From Bacteroidales bacterium (GTDB taxonomy: Bacteria > Bacteroidota > Bacteroidia > Bacteroidales > UBA7960), in the NCBI GenBank assembly GCA_003559475.1, contig PWLF01000193.1:1-53453 (forward strand): a stretch of DNA of 53,453 nt, read 5' to 3'. The notes beneath the pieces are model-generated. The model searched no databases, was not told the DNA's origin, and saw only the letters and a list, made by a program, of their open reading frames with translations. Both the position numbers and the translations under genes were made by a program. This document shows positions 44,629 through 53,120 of this stretch, piece by piece (the first letter of the stretch is position 1; every line of letters starts with the position of its first letter).

Positions 44629-46086
44629 ATGGATGTAAATAATGACTCTGTTAAATTAGTTTCAAACTTGTTTGAAAAATGGAAAGGCAAACCTTGTGAT
44701 AAAATGGTTAAATTGCCTCAAACTGCTTCTGACAGAGAATATTACAGAATATTTTTTGATAAAGAATCTGTAATTGGGGCGTTTAACCCGAATATTGATG
44801 AAAATATTGCTTTTATTGAATTTACTAAACATTTTTCTAAGCATGAAATTCCCGTACCAACCGTAATCTGTGAAAATACTCCGCTAAACAGTTATTTGAT
44901 AAGTGATTTGGGTGATACAACTCTCTTTTCTCTTTTACCATTGACAAAAGAACAAACGGATTTTTCACAAGATGTCATTCATATTTATAAAAAAGTTTTG
45001 GAGTGGTTGCCGGAATTTCAAATTACGGCAGGAAAAGATATTAATTATGATGTTTGTTATCCGCGGAAAGCATTTGATAGCCGGTCTATGTTTTGGGATC
45101 TTAATTATTTCAAATACTTTTTTCTGAAACTTGGAGATATCTTTTTTGATGAAGAAAAACTTGAAGATGAGTTTGTCAAATTAGTAGGTTGGCTAAGCCA
45201 AGCTCCATCCGATTTTTTTATGTTCAGGGATTTTCAATCGAGAAACATAATGATTTTAGATAACAAACCGCGCTTTATCGATTATCAGGGAGGAAGAAAA
45301 GGACCGTTGCAGTACGACCTTGCTTCACTGCTATTTGATGCAAAAGCAAATATCCCTTTTGACCTGAGAATAGAACTTCTGGATTATTATATTAAGCAAA
45401 TAGAAAAATATATTACGGTTGACAAAAAACAGTTTATACATTATTTCTACGGGTTTGTATTGATAAGGATTTTTCAAGCAATGGGGGCTTATGGTTTTAG
45501 AGGATTTCACGAGAAAAAACCGCTGTTTTTGCAAAGTATATTTTATGCTCAAAATAACCTTAAATGGCTGATTGAAAATAATTGCTTTCCGAGAAATTTG
45601 CCTTACTTAAAGGATATTGCTAAGCAAATAATTGAAACCAAAAAGTTTGACAAATATACCTGCGGAGATTATGATCAAGAAAAATTAACGATAACAGTCA
45701 ATTCTTTTTCATATAAAAAAACGCATCCTGTTGATATGAGCGGAAACGGAGGTGGTTTTATGTTTGATTGTCGCGCCCTACCTAATCCCGGAAGGTATAG
45801 TGAGTTTAAGAATCTTTGTGGAAAAGATAAGCCTGTTATAGAATATCTTTCTAAAGAACCTGAGGTTAATGTTTTTATTGAAAAAACATCAGATATTGTG
45901 CTGTCTTCAGCAAAGAAATACATAGATAGGGGCTTTAAGAATTTAATGGTTTCTTATGGTTGTACCGGGGGGCAACATAGATCGGTGTTTTGTGCAGAGA
46001 AATTAGCCGGTATAATTAAAAGTAAACTTGATGTAAATGTTGAAATAAATCATCAACAAGAAGGACTTTCATGGTCTTGTGATTAA
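44629..46086 (+). CDS. AmgK-like amino-sugar kinase fused to a RapZ C-terminal domain
   Basis: A 485-residue fusion. Residues 1-335 form an APH-type phosphotransferase: ASDREYYRIF, the catalytic loop FMFRDFQSRNIMI (Arg-Asp-x4-Asn) near residue 200, and the metal-binding Asp in PRFIDYQGGRKGPLQYDLA. This matches AmgK, which phosphorylates MurNAc or GlcNAc at the anomeric carbon in peptidoglycan recycling. Residues 350-485 match the C-terminal domain of RapZ/YvcJ (SFSYKKTHP, FDCRALPNPGRY, VSYGCTGGQHRSVFCAEKLA), which in E. coli senses glucosamine-6-phosphate. The N-terminal P-loop domain of RapZ is absent. A MurU-like gene follows after 15 bases, supporting the AmgK-MurU route. Confidence 0.85.
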   Translation: MDVNNDSVKLVSNLFEKWKGKPCDKMVKLPQTASDREYYRIFFDKESVIGAFNPNIDENIAFIEFTKHFSKHEIPVPTVICENTPLNSYLISDLGDTTLFSLLPLTKEQTDFSQDVIHIYKKVLEWLPEFQITAGKDINYDVCYPRKAFDSRSMFWDLNYFKYFFLKLGDIFFDEEKLEDEFVKLVGWLSQAPSDFFMFRDFQSRNIMILDNKPRFIDYQGGRKGPLQYDLASLLFDAKANIPFDLRIELLDYYIKQIEKYITVDKKQFIHYFYGFVLIRIFQAMGAYGFRGFHEKKPLFLQSIFYAQNNLKWLIENNCFPRNLPYLKDIAKQIIETKKFDKYTCGDYDQEKLTITVNSFSYKKTHPVDMSGNGGGFMFDCRALPNPGRYSEFKNLCGKDKPVIEYLSKEPEVNVFIEKTSDIVLSSAKKYIDRGFKNLMVSYGCTGGQHRSVFCAEKLAGIIKSKLDVNVEINHQQEGLSWSCD

Positions 46087-46101
46087 TTAAAAAAACAAAT
46101 T

Positions 46102-46839
46102 ATGCCAAAAGCAATGATTTTTGCAGCCGGGTTGGGCAAAAGATTGATGCCTCTGACTACTGATAAACCAAAAGCATTAGTTGAAGTTGCAGGGAAACCG
46201 ATGTTGCATTGGGTGGTAGAAAAGCTTGTTAATAGTGGATTTAAGCAAATTGTGATAAATACACATCACTATGCTGAAAAGATGAGAGAGGCTATTGAAA
46301 AATTGCCTTATGATGCTGAATTTATCATTTCTGACGAAAAGAAAGAATTGTTAGATACAGGCGGCGGATTGCTTAAAGCTAAAGAATTTTTGCAAGGGGA
46401 AGAGCCATTTATTGTGCATAATGTTGACGTTTTTTCTGACTTGGATTTGAAACAATTATGGGATTTTCATATAAAAAATAAAGCTATCGCTACTCTTGCA
46501 ACCACAAATAGAAAGTCAACAAGGTATTTTCTCTGGCATAATAATCAATTAGCAGGTTGGGAAAATATTAGTACTAACGAAAAGATAATGACAAGAAACA
46601 TAAGCGAAAATTTTGAAAGAAAAGCTTTTAGCGGAATTCAGGTTTTAAGCCCTGAAGTATTTGATCATATTAATTTTTCAGGCAAATTTTCTATTAAAAA
46701 AGTTTATTTTAATTTAGCTGAGCAAAAAAATATTCTTTCGTTCAATCATAATTCTGATTTTTGGTTTGACCTCGGAACTATTGAAAAAATTAAAACTGCA
46801 GAGAAAATGATAAAGGAAAAAGATTTTTTAAATTATTAA
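46102..46839 (+). CDS. MurU-like nucleotidyltransferase
   Basis: A 245-residue sugar-1-phosphate nucleotidyltransferase. The N-terminal MIFAAGLGKRLMPLTTDKPK is the nucleotide-binding signature with the catalytic Arg. GKPMLHWVVEKLVNSGF and FIVHNVDVFSDLDL (metal-binding Asp) follow. Placed directly after an AmgK-like kinase, it most likely acts as MurU, making UDP-MurNAc from MurNAc-1-phosphate, which bypasses the fosfomycin-sensitive MurA step. A UDP- or dTDP-glucose type activity cannot be excluded by eye. Confidence 0.85.
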   Translation: MPKAMIFAAGLGKRLMPLTTDKPKALVEVAGKPMLHWVVEKLVNSGFKQIVINTHHYAEKMREAIEKLPYDAEFIISDEKKELLDTGGGLLKAKEFLQGEEPFIVHNVDVFSDLDLKQLWDFHIKNKAIATLATTNRKSTRYFLWHNNQLAGWENISTNEKIMTRNISENFERKAFSGIQVLSPEVFDHINFSGKFSIKKVYFNLAEQKNILSFNHNSDFWFDLGTIEKIKTAEKMIKEKDFLNY

Positions 46840-46854
46840 TATAACTTTGCTGAT

Positions 46855-48087
46855 ATGACGTTTTTTAAAAATTTAAAAAAGATAAAGCTGCACTGGCAGA
46901 TATTAATTGCTTTAATTTTAAGTGTTTTTTTCGGTATATATTTTTCAGAGTATGTTGATTATGTAACCTGGATGGGTGACTTATTTTTGCGTGCTCTTGC
47001 GATGATTATTGTGCCTTTGATTTTCTCTTCAATAGTAACAGGCGTGTCGGGGATTGGAAGTGGTAAAAATCTTGGCAGGGTAGGGTTTAAGACTTTTGGT
47101 TATTACATTACCACAAGCTTGTTTGCTATATTTACCGGTTTGATATTGGTAAATTTGATTAGTCCGGGAGTTGGAGTGGATGCGTTAACTGAAAATGTTG
47201 AAGAGATTGAGCCTGTGCCTCTTCTTGATACAATAATAGGTATTGTTCCTTCAAATATTTTTCAGGCAATGGCTGAGGGTGATATGCTTGCAATAATTTT
47301 CTTTGCAATAATTTTCGGTTTTTTTACAACTCGTGTTTCTTCAAAATACAGTGCTCCGATAGAGAGTTTTTTTAAGGCGGTCTTTGAAGTAATGATGAAG
47401 GTAACAATGTTTGTTATCAGGTTTTCTCCGTTAGGGATTTTTGGTATAGTTTCCGGAACGGTAGCTGATCAAGCAGCTGACCCGGAAGCATTGCTTAATT
47501 TATTTGGTAGATTAGGGTTATACATGGCTACTGTTATTTTAGCATTGGCAATTCATTCAACTATTACTTTACCGCTCATTTTGGGAGGAATAGGCAGAGC
47601 AAATCCTCGTATTCACTTTAAGAATATGTCGGTACCTCTTCTAACAGCTTTTTCAACTTCATCGAGCAATGCAACTTTGCCACTTACTATGGATGCAGTT
47701 ACTACAAAAAGCGGTGTTTCAAAAAAAACATCCGGTTTTGTTTTACCTTTGGGCGCAACTATAAACATGGATGGAACTGCGCTTTATGAGTGCGTTGCTG
47801 TGATGTTTATAGCTCAGGCTTATGGGCATGATCTGGCATTTTTCGAGCAATTTTTAGTGGTTTTTACTGCACTTTTAGCATCTATTGGTGCTGCAGGAAT
47901 ACCTATGGCGGGCTTGGTTGTTATTACCATTATTCTTAGTGTTGTTGGAATACCATTGGAAGGAGTCGGGCTTATTCTTGCAGTTGACAGAATACTGGAT
48001 ATGTTCAGAACTTCGGTTAATGTATGGAGCGACTCTTGTGGTGCTGTCGTTATTGCCAAAAGTGAAAAAGAAGAACTAAAAGTTTGA
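46855..48087 (+). CDS. Dicarboxylate/amino acid:cation symporter (SDF/DAACS family)
   Basis: A 410-residue inner-membrane carrier that takes up glutamate, aspartate or C4-dicarboxylates with Na+ or H+. Family motifs are visible: LRALAMIIVPLIFSSIVTGV, the serine-rich hairpin TAFSTSSSNATLPLTMD, GFVLPLGATINMDGTALYE, and the last substrate-contact segment DRILDMFRTSVNVWSD. It is spaced 15 bases after the MurU-like gene, as the last member of the operon. It converges with the BCCT gene, with only 4 bases between them and no hairpin. Confidence 0.93.
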   Translation: MTFFKNLKKIKLHWQILIALILSVFFGIYFSEYVDYVTWMGDLFLRALAMIIVPLIFSSIVTGVSGIGSGKNLGRVGFKTFGYYITTSLFAIFTGLILVNLISPGVGVDALTENVEEIEPVPLLDTIIGIVPSNIFQAMAEGDMLAIIFFAIIFGFFTTRVSSKYSAPIESFFKAVFEVMMKVTMFVIRFSPLGIFGIVSGTVADQAADPEALLNLFGRLGLYMATVILALAIHSTITLPLILGGIGRANPRIHFKNMSVPLLTAFSTSSSNATLPLTMDAVTTKSGVSKKTSGFVLPLGATINMDGTALYECVAVMFIAQAYGHDLAFFEQFLVVFTALLASIGAAGIPMAGLVVITIILSVVGIPLEGVGLILAVDRILDMFRTSVNVWSDSCGAVVIAKSEKEELKV

Positions 48088-48091
48088 TTTT

Positions 48092-49666
48092 TTATTCAAA
48101 AGCATCTTCTTTTAATTTTTTAAGCTCCGGAATACCTTTTGTTTTATTATCTTTTATCAGAGCTTTAACAAGACTATAACAGCAAGCTAAAACAATTATA
48201 CTTTGCGGTAATCCTGCTGATATAGAAGCTGCTTGCAGAGAGCTCAAGCCTCCGGCTAAAAGTAATGCAGCCGCAGCAGCCCCCTCCGTTACACCCCAAA
48301 AAATACGTGTGCCGGTTAACGGATTTGGATTACCACCGGAAGTCATCATATCTGTTACTAAAGAACCCGAATCAGAAGATGTTATGAAAAATATTAGAAT
48401 AAGCAAAACTCCAAGCCATTGCGTAATTGTAGATATTGGCAAATGCCCCAATAATGCATGTAACGCCATGGCTTCATTATCCATAATAATATTTGATAAT
48501 CCACCATCACCGAAAATCTCAATGTTTAAAGCTGTCCCGCCGAATACCGAAAACCAAAAAAAGGTTACAATTGTTGGAATAAATAGTACGTAAAGAATAA
48601 ACTGTCGTATAGTCCTTCCCTTTGAAACGCGTGCTATAAAAATTCCTACAAAAGGACACCAGGAAAGCCACCAACCCCAATAAAATAAAGTCCAATTTGA
48701 CTGCCATTCAAAATCAGTACCAAAGTCAATCCTTAAGCTTGTACCTACTATGTTTTGAAGATAATCACCTAAAGTGCCTGTAAAAACACTTATTTGAAAT
48801 AATGTAGGACCAAAAATAAAAACAAACAGCATCAGCGAGAACATTAAAATTAAGTTTGTAATACTTAGATATTTTATGCCTCTGTGTAACCCCGTAACTA
48901 ATGAAACTACTGCTATGGCAGTTACTATTGTGATTATTATAACTTGTATATTGGTGCTGACAGGAATTCCTGTCAAAGCATTTATTCCCGAATTTAACTG
49001 CATGGCACCAAGCCCCAAAGAAGTAGCTACTCCCAATAATGTCGCGATTGTACAAAAAATATCTATAAAATGACCCGCCCAACCAAAAATCCTGTTACCA
49101 ATAATTGGATAAAACAGAGAGCGTGGCGCCAACGGAAGCTTATGACGAAAATGAAAGTATGAAATGCCAAGTGCAAAAATTATATATATCGCCCAGGGGT
49201 GAAAACCCCAATGAAAAAATGAATACCTCATAGACTCCCGAAAGGAATCCATGGTCTCAGGTTCAGATAAAGGTGGTTGTTTATAGTGCATTATCGGCTC
49301 GGCAACTCCCCAAAATACCAAACCCATGCCCATTCCGGCTGCAAATAGCATCGAAAACCACTCAAAGTTACTGAATTCAGGCTTTGAATCTACGCCACCA
49401 AGACGAATCTTGCCAAAACGACTCAAATATAACCATATAACAAATGTCAAAAATAATGATACTATAATAATATAATACCATCCAAAATTTTTTGATATAA
49501 AGTTTAAAACATTATTAAATAAAACTCCTGCCGACTCTGTCCAAATGGCTCCGTATAGAATTATTGAAAGTATGCCAATCGCTGCTCCAAGAAATACAGG
49601 TGGACTTACCTTATAAACCCATCCAAAAACTTTATTAAAAATTCTCTTAAATTGCCCGTTAATCAT
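48092..49666 (-). CDS. BCCT-family betaine/choline/carnitine transporter
   Basis: A 524-residue inner-membrane carrier with about 12 helices, importing quaternary ammonium osmolytes such as glycine betaine. The Gly-rich AAGMGMGLVFWGVAEP (sodium and substrate site) near residue 90 and the signature FYWGWWLSWCPFVGIFIARV near residue 330 contain the aromatic box tryptophans. SKGRTIRQFI follows. The GMGMG form is that of sodium-coupled members. The C-terminal tail is short, so osmosensing of the BetP type is doubtful. It suggests life in salty or osmotically variable surroundings. Confidence 0.94.
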   Translation of the reverse strand: MINGQFKRIFNKVFGWVYKVSPPVFLGAAIGILSIILYGAIWTESAGVLFNNVLNFISKNFGWYYIIIVSLFLTFVIWLYLSRFGKIRLGGVDSKPEFSNFEWFSMLFAAGMGMGLVFWGVAEPIMHYKQPPLSEPETMDSFRESMRYSFFHWGFHPWAIYIIFALGISYFHFRHKLPLAPRSLFYPIIGNRIFGWAGHFIDIFCTIATLLGVATSLGLGAMQLNSGINALTGIPVSTNIQVIIITIVTAIAVVSLVTGLHRGIKYLSITNLILMFSLMLFVFIFGPTLFQISVFTGTLGDYLQNIVGTSLRIDFGTDFEWQSNWTLFYWGWWLSWCPFVGIFIARVSKGRTIRQFILYVLFIPTIVTFFWFSVFGGTALNIEIFGDGGLSNIIMDNEAMALHALLGHLPISTITQWLGVLLILIFFITSSDSGSLVTDMMTSGGNPNPLTGTRIFWGVTEGAAAAALLLAGGLSSLQAASISAGLPQSIIVLACCYSLVKALIKDNKTKGIPELKKLKEDAFE

Positions 49667-49905
49667 AAATAAAATGTGTTTTTTGATTTTTTCGGCTCGA
49701 AAAATACAAAGAATTAATCAAACTAAAAACTTAAATTGCAAAAGTTTTTAAGTTTAACAATGTAATTATTTGTAGAGGTAAAATAAAAAAATTATATATT
49801 TACAAAAGTTTTTGGAACAATATATTTCAAAATACTATTGTCTGGTTAAAATTTCGAGATTTCTCTCTAGCGGTCGAAATGACGGTTTAATTAGCATAAC
49901 AGGGG

Positions 49906-49948
49906 AGGATGGGGTTAGTTGCGGCTTCGCCGCCACTAACCCCATCCT
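49906..49948. repeat. Perfect long-stem hairpin of high G+C in the BCCT/GWxTD gap
   Basis: AGGATGGGGTTAGT pairs fully with ACTAACCCCATCCT. After one mismatch, a further 5 G+C pairs close around a TTC loop. No T run follows on either strand, so it is not a standard terminator. Its G+C content stands out against the neighbourhood, which suggests a mobile palindromic (REP/MITE-like) element. Confidence 0.7.
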
Positions 49949-49972
49949 TAACGTCGCAAATAGTGGTCATCC

Positions 49973-49980
49973 TATATTTG
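49973..49980 (+). promoter_or_regulatory. Candidate -7 box of the GWxTD lipoprotein gene
   Basis: TATATTTG followed by C is a full match to TAnnTTTG, 47 bases before the chosen ATG. A -33 TTTG is not seen; the hairpin occupies that side. Confidence 0.38.
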
Positions 49981-50027
49981 CAAAATGTTATTTTTGTCGG
50001 ACATTGCTGATTTTAAAATTTAATATT

Positions 50028-51317
50028 ATGCTTAATTACTTTAATATTAATAAAAGGTGTTTGCCTAACGGGGCTTTAGTTTTAAAGCTGTTTTTGATTT
50101 TAATTGTAATGAATAGTTGTAAATCAATTACTCGTATCTCAGACAGAAATTTAAAGTTTTTATATTACCATGAAGAAAACATAATAGGAGCTGATTTTTT
50201 GGTGTTTCATAAATCTTTTGATAAAAGTTCTTTGTATTACAGAATAAATAGAAGCAGTTTGGAGTACCGCAAATCTTCAGAAGAAGAGCCTTTTGTCGCA
50301 TCTGTAAACTTAAGTTATGAAATATTCGATTCATATTCAAGTAATGAACTCGTAGATAGCTTAAGTATTACTGTTTTTGATACTTTGGATAACGATAAAA
50401 ACGCTCATGATGCTTATATTAAAGATTTTATAGCACTCAATATTCCTTCAGGGACTAATTATGTTATGAAAATTGACCTGCAGGATGTAAACAATAAAGA
50501 AACTCGAAAAAAAGCTATTATTGATGTAAATAAAACCGAAGATGACAATTCTCAATACTTTAAATTGTATTATGAAGAAGATTCTTTGATTTTTCCACCC
50601 AATTTTTTAAAAAAAGGTAATTACACTTTAAAATATAAGCATGAAATATCTGAAATATATGAAGTGAGTATTTTTAAAGATAGAAAAGAAATTGCTTTAC
50701 CGCCTTTTTCGGAGAAAGGTATTGATATAAAAGATATTACTCATGATGCTGTTTTTCAGTTAGATTTTGAAAAAGGGATAGCATCATTGCAAATAGAAGT
50801 TGATGGAATTTACAGAGTGTCAAATGAGGATAATGCAGGCTTTTATGTTTATAATTTTTATGATGGTTATCCTGCAATTGTTGATGATTATCAAATGCTG
50901 TTACCTCTAAGGTACCTCTCAACCGGTAAGGAGTTTGAAAAACTGCTTGATTATGATGATGCAGCTGTTGCTGTTGATGTTTTTTGGACAGAAATGGCAG
51001 GAACGCCTTTAAGAGGTCGCAAAAAGGTTGATAGATTTTATGATAATATTGAAAAATCAAATAAGCTTTTTACAACATGGAAAGAAGGATGGAAAACAGA
51101 CAGGGGTATGATATATTCTGTTTTTGGAAGTCCTGACCATATTATTAAAAATGATGAATCTGAAAGATGGATATATCACGGAGGATGGGAAATTCCAAGA
51201 ACAGAATTTACTTTTATCAAAACGGAAATAATGTCGGGGATGCATTGCTTTGTATTAGACAGAAAACCTGAGTATAGTGATATTTGGTTTAGAATGGTTG
51301 ATAATATTAGAAATTGA
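50028..51317 (+). CDS. GWxTD domain-containing lipoprotein
   Basis: A 429-residue envelope lipoprotein. Starting at ATG 50028 gives a proper lipoprotein signal (VLKLFLILIVMNSCKS, lipidated Cys near residue 31). A longer open frame back to 49812 would place the signal internally and runs through repeat-like DNA, so it is rejected. The body is beta-rich, and the C-terminal part carries the family hallmark WKEGWKTDRGMIYSVFGSPD, followed by ERWIYHGGWEIPR. Proteins with this domain are common in Bacteroidota and relatives; the function is unknown. It is followed 78 bases later by rlmB. Confidence 0.88.
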   Translation: MLNYFNINKRCLPNGALVLKLFLILIVMNSCKSITRISDRNLKFLYYHEENIIGADFLVFHKSFDKSSLYYRINRSSLEYRKSSEEEPFVASVNLSYEIFDSYSSNELVDSLSITVFDTLDNDKNAHDAYIKDFIALNIPSGTNYVMKIDLQDVNNKETRKKAIIDVNKTEDDNSQYFKLYYEEDSLIFPPNFLKKGNYTLKYKHEISEIYEVSIFKDRKEIALPPFSEKGIDIKDITHDAVFQLDFEKGIASLQIEVDGIYRVSNEDNAGFYVYNFYDGYPAIVDDYQMLLPLRYLSTGKEFEKLLDYDDAAVAVDVFWTEMAGTPLRGRKKVDRFYDNIEKSNKLFTTWKEGWKTDRGMIYSVFGSPDHIIKNDESERWIYHGGWEIPRTEFTFIKTEIMSGMHCFVLDRKPEYSDIWFRMVDNIRN

Positions 51318-51395
51318 GATTAGTTAAAAATACGGGTTTGTTAAAATAGGAATAAAACAATTGATTGATTATTTAATATTTTTAAATTTATTATT

Positions 51396-52130
51396 TTGGA
51401 AAATATAATTTATGGAATAAGGCCGGTTATAGAGGCTTTAAAAGAAGGAAGAAATACTGACAAGATTCTTATCCAAAAAGGTCTTACCGGAGATAATTAC
51501 GGCAGGCTTTTTAAGTATATAAGGGATAAAAACATTCACCATCAGTTGGTTCCTGCTGAAAAACTAAATAAAATAACAAAAAATAACCACCAGGGAGTAA
51601 TAGCTTATATCGCTCAGATAGATTATTGGAAGGTAGAAGATGTAATAACTAAAGCCTGGGATAGCGGAGAAACCCCCTTGCTGGTAATTCTTGATGGGAT
51701 TACCGATGTGCGTAATTTTGGAGCAATTGCACGAACGGTAGAATGTGCAGGAGCGCATGGTATTATAATACCAGCTAAAGGAAGTGTGACTGTAAATGAT
51801 GTTAGTGTTAAAACATCTGCAGGTGCGCTAAACAGAGTGCCTGTTTGTAAAGAAGATAACTTGCTGGAAACAATATCTTTTATAAAAGAATGTGGTCTAA
51901 AAGTTGTCGCAACATCAGAGAGAAGTAATAATGATATTTATAATTCTGAATTAAAAGAACCTATGGCTGTTATATTTGGCTCTGAAGATAGGGGAGTATC
52001 AAAAGCCTGCTTGAAACTGGCTGATAAATCAGTCTTTGTGCCTATGAGCGGGGAAACAGGATCTTTAAATGTCTCTGTTGCCACTGGCGTTGTTTTATTT
52101 GAAATAAACAGACAAAGAAAATATAAGTGA
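51396..52130 (+). CDS. rlmB: 23S rRNA 2'-O-methyltransferase RlmB-like (SpoU family)
   Basis: A 244-residue SPOUT methyltransferase that 2'-O-methylates a guanosine (G2251 in E. coli numbering) in the peptidyl-transferase P-loop of 23S rRNA. The N-terminal substrate-binding domain (IYGIRPVIEALKEGR) is followed by motif 1 ILDGITDVRNFGAIARTVEC, motif 2 AVIFGSEDRGVS and motif 3 VPMSGETGSLNVSVATGVVL, which form the SAM-binding knot. The start is TTG; there is no earlier ATG, and the conserved N-terminus begins right after it. The exact target site is inferred from family membership. Confidence 0.92.
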   Translation: MENIIYGIRPVIEALKEGRNTDKILIQKGLTGDNYGRLFKYIRDKNIHHQLVPAEKLNKITKNNHQGVIAYIAQIDYWKVEDVITKAWDSGETPLLVILDGITDVRNFGAIARTVECAGAHGIIIPAKGSVTVNDVSVKTSAGALNRVPVCKEDNLLETISFIKECGLKVVATSERSNNDIYNSELKEPMAVIFGSEDRGVSKACLKLADKSVFVPMSGETGSLNVSVATGVVLFEINRQRKYK

Positions 52131-52175
52131 TTATTTGTAAAGAATGTTTTTAATATTTTTTAAAAAAAGTGTAAA

Positions 52176-52901
52176 GTGAAAATTAATGAAGTTGACATAT
52201 TTATTCCTTGTTTTATTGATCAACTATATCCTGAAACCGGGGCAAATATGGTTAAAGTACTCGAAAAAGCCGGCGTTTCGGTAACTTATAATCCGAAACA
52301 AACATGCTGTGGTCAAGTAGCTTTTAATTCAGGATATTGGAAAGAAGCCCGCTGTGTGGCTGAAAAATTTATAAAAGATTTTGAAGGGAAATCTATTATT
52401 GTTACCCCTTCAGCATCTTGTGCAAGTATGGTTAAAAACTACTATAACGAACTGTTTGAAAATTCATCTTTTCATCACTCAAGCCAGCAAATAGGCGAAA
52501 ACTTGTATGAGTTTACGGACTTTATGGTAAATGTACTTCAGATAGATGATATAAAATCGGTTTTCAATACTAAAGCTACAATACATGATGCTTGTACTGC
52601 TATAAGAGAGTATGGGCTTAAAGACGAACTTAGAAAACTGCTTGCTAATGTGAAGGGTTTAGAGATTGTAGAAATGAAAGACAGTGATGTATGTTGTGGG
52701 TTTGGAGGTACCTTTTCTGTAAAAAATGAACCAATATCTGTTGCAATGACTCAACAAAAGGTTGAAAATGCAATAAACTCAGGTGCTGATGTTATAATAT
52801 CAACAGAGCAGTCTTGCCTTATGAATATTGAGAGTTATATTAAGCATAATAACCTCCCAATAAAAACCATGCACATTGTTGATGTTTTAGCGCGGTTTTA
52901 A
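52176..52901 (+). CDS. LutA/YkgE-like (Fe-S)-binding protein with two CCG domains
   Basis: A 241-residue protein with the two cysteine-rich CCG domains of the lactate-utilisation subunit LutA and of heterodisulfide-reductase-like proteins. Cys clusters are in FIPCFIDQLYP, KQTCCGQVAFN and SASCASMV (first domain), and in HDACTAIREYG, DVCCGFGGTFSV and STEQSCLMN (second domain). The start is GTG. In the LutABC complex this subunit helps oxidise L-lactate to pyruvate. LutB and LutC are not next to it here, so the role could be another redox function. Confidence 0.88.
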   Translation: MKINEVDIFIPCFIDQLYPETGANMVKVLEKAGVSVTYNPKQTCCGQVAFNSGYWKEARCVAEKFIKDFEGKSIIVTPSASCASMVKNYYNELFENSSFHHSSQQIGENLYEFTDFMVNVLQIDDIKSVFNTKATIHDACTAIREYGLKDELRKLLANVKGLEIVEMKDSDVCCGFGGTFSVKNEPISVAMTQQKVENAINSGADVIISTEQSCLMNIESYIKHNNLPIKTMHIVDVLARF

Positions 52902-52928
52902 TTAAAAAAATAGTTTTTATAGAATTAA

Positions 52929-52958
52929 ATATGTCCTGATTCAGGAATCAGGACATAT
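52929..52958. terminator. Perfect hairpin after the LutA-like gene
   Basis: ATATGTCCTGATT pairs with AATCAGGACATAT around CAGG, 28 bases after the stop codon. No clear T run follows on the plus strand; the minus-strand side is moderately T-rich. It is probably a transcript end or a stabilising hairpin. Confidence 0.55.
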
Positions 52959-53120
52959 CAATTAGTAAACTAAAATTCTGGTTATCAGTTTAATTAGTTA
53001 TATTTTGTTAGTATTTAAAAAATATTAAATATTAAACTATATTATTTTTTTTATATATTTGAAGAATTAAATGATTTAATATCAAACAAAAACTATTATA
53101 AACAAAAATTAGATATAATT

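Larger units (their letters stand above)
49667..50027. other. Intergenic region with repeat-like sequence before the GWxTD gene
   Basis: A 361-base gap. Positions 49855-49883 read like the repeat fragment CGAGATTTCTC followed by GGTCGAAATGAC, a wording I associate with intergenic repeats scattered in many Bacteroidota genomes. A strong hairpin (49906-49948) follows. A TATATTTG box lies at 49973-49980. The open frame that runs through here upstream of 50028 is not convincing coding sequence. Confidence 0.55.

Noticed and set aside
49906-49948. An intrinsic terminator for the BCCT or GWxTD gene.
   Set aside because: It lies upstream of both genes and has no T run on either strand.
49812-50027. 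A longer start for the GWxTD lipoprotein gene at TTG 49812.
   Set aside because: The extra 72 codons run through repeat-like and hairpin DNA and would bury the lipoprotein signal. ATG 50028 gives a proper lipobox.
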